Source: Marinobacter psychrophilus
GTDB lineage: Bacteria > Pseudomonadota > Gammaproteobacteria > Pseudomonadales > Oleiphilaceae
Direction of reading: 5' to 3'
NCBI RefSeq assembly: GCF_001043175.1
Contig: NZ_CP011494.1
Location: forward strand, 2,294,001-2,358,000
Length of the DNA: 64,000 nt
Below are positions 63,234 to 64,000 of the stretch, in pieces; position 1 is the stretch's first letter; the number at the start of each line of letters is the position of its first letter. A model generated the notes under the pieces. That model was not told where the DNA came from. It saw only the letters and a program-made list of their open reading frames with translations, and ran no database searches. The position numbers and the translations under genes were made by a program.

Positions 63234-63477
63234 AACCCATGCTTCCCCTGAGCAGCTCTGGCCCGGCTTCAAGCGACAGTTTTGGTTGTGGCAACTCGAA
63301 ATACTGGGGCAGCAGTTCCATCACCAGCTTTAGATAATCGCCATCGGGGGCCTGCTGCAACGCATGATCAACCAGTTCAAGCGCGGTGCGGCATTCATTG
63401 ACACCCGGTTTGATTCCGCTGCCGCGAAGGTAAGCTATTACCCGGTTCAGTGCCTTCTGGCACGGTAGCTGCTCCAC
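63226..63477 (-). CDS. Small conserved-looking protein between opgG and opgH
   Basis: 83 residues from GTG (63477), two bases after the opgG stop and overlapping opgH by 8 bases, so translation is very likely linked. Mostly helical by composition (NRVIAYLRGSGIKPGV, TALELVDHALQQAPDGDYL, LVMELLPQYFELPQP), acidic, no signal peptide. I do not recognise a family. It could supply in trans what the missing OpgH N-terminus does, but nothing in the sequence shows that. Confidence 0.6.
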   Translation of the reverse strand: MEQLPCQKALNRVIAYLRGSGIKPGVNECRTALELVDHALQQAPDGDYLKLVMELLPQYFELPQPKLSLEAGPELLRGSMGYE

Positions 63478-63479
63478 GC

Positions 63480-64000
63480 TTAGTCCCTCGCCTGGGCTAA
63501 GTCAGGCAGCTGATACAACCAGGTTTCAGACACCGCATTCGGGCCTGCCAATAATCGCGCCCTTAGAGGTGTGTCCTTATCGGGCGCAGGCTTGACCAGC
63601 ATCGACAGGCGCCAGATGCCCTGCTCGGGCAGGTGCTCTACAAAGTGTTCCAGTATTTCGGCGCTGTCGTTGGTGCCCACTTCGCTGACAACGGGAACAC
63701 TGGCGGCGTTCAGGGTTTTTCCCTCAAAGTCGACGACCACCCGCCAGGTACCTTGCAGGTTGCGATTGTTTTCGCTCTGGTTAACGCCATTAATTCGGCC
63801 AGCACCCACCCAGGTGTCCACAACGCGGCCAATATTACCGTCAAACGCGGTATGTTCTCCGAATCTAAGGCGGTACTGGAAATTCAGCTCTGCGCCCTTC
63901 TCGATTTTCTGACGCGGCTTCCAAAAGGCCACGATGTTGTCGTTGCTCTCTGAGGATGTGGGGATTTCTACCAGCACAACTTCACCTGAGCCCCAATCGT
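63480..64000 (-). CDS. opgG: Periplasmic glucan biosynthesis protein OpgG, C-terminal part
   Basis: 173 codons visible, open to the window edge. The edge reads D-W-G-S-G-E-V-V-L-V-E-I-P-T, the MdoG motif matching GDWGPGQVMLTEIPT in opgD. The C-terminal immunoglobulin-like domain follows (WRVVVDFEGKTLNAASV, WLYQLPDLAQ). First gene of the opg set seen here; its signal peptide lies outside. Confidence 0.88.
   Translation of the reverse strand, partial: DWGSGEVVLVEIPTSSESNDNIVAFWKPRQKIEKGAELNFQYRLRFGEHTAFDGNIGRVVDTWVGAGRINGVNQSENNRNLQGTWRVVVDFEGKTLNAASVPVVSEVGTNDSAEILEHFVEHLPEQGIWRLSMLVKPAPDKDTPLRARLLAGPNAVSETWLYQLPDLAQARD

Noticed and set aside
1..64000. CRISPR array, tRNA or rRNA genes, prophage or integrase
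   Set aside because: None seen: no regularly spaced repeats, no cloverleaf recognised, no phage-type gene.

Overview
The window looks like chromosome of a marine gammaproteobacterium, most likely Marinobacter or a close relative. This is inferred from gene content, not from a marker gene. About 50 kb is an exosortase A (XrtA/PEP-CTERM) exopolysaccharide locus. It is followed on the minus strand by a complete 2-methylcitrate (prp) operon and an osmoregulated periplasmic glucan (opg) cluster that runs off the right edge.

Layout: 1-6 kb is a rearranged patch of PEP-CTERM genes, duplicated promoter/terminator blocks, a broken 5' copy of xrtA fused to a PEP-CTERM tail, a group II intron placed directly after a terminator, and a scrap of the manC start. 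From 6.1 to 11.1 kb, intact xrtA, a kinase-fold gene, manC and a GT4 glycosyltransferase run on the plus strand. From 11.2 to 23.1 kb come a PA14 lipoprotein, a minus-strand OafA-type acyltransferase, and a plus-strand set (flippase, RIFT-barrel lyase-like protein, hexapeptide acyltransferase, PaaK/CapK-like enzyme, frameshifted GT2). From 47.7 down to 23.3 kb a long, tightly packed minus-strand series encodes priming transferase, export protein, chain-length protein, degenerate tyrosine-kinase homologue, outer-membrane protein, deacetylase, carbamoyltransferase, two GNAT-fold enzymes, glycosyltransferases, ligase, amidotransferase, transglutaminase-like protein, flippase and a secreted lectin-fold protein. 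At 47.9-50.8 kb a second deacetylase, an ExeA-like ATPase and another PEP-CTERM protein run on plus. At 51-59.4 kb lies gntR-prpB-prpC-acnD-prpF-prpD (minus), and at 59.5-64 kb opgG-small gene-opgH-opgD (minus).

Working together: the minus-strand series should build, modify and export a polysaccharide. XrtA should process PEP-CTERM proteins that are secreted into or through that matrix. The most notable signal is regulatory: each intact PEP-CTERM gene with its upstream region in the window has a -24/-12 (sigma-54) promoter, preceded by a 17-bp YGTCG-N9-ACR element at a helically phased distance (66 or 76 bp). Two duplicated blocks keep the same element/promoter layout but are followed almost at once by a terminator instead of a gene.
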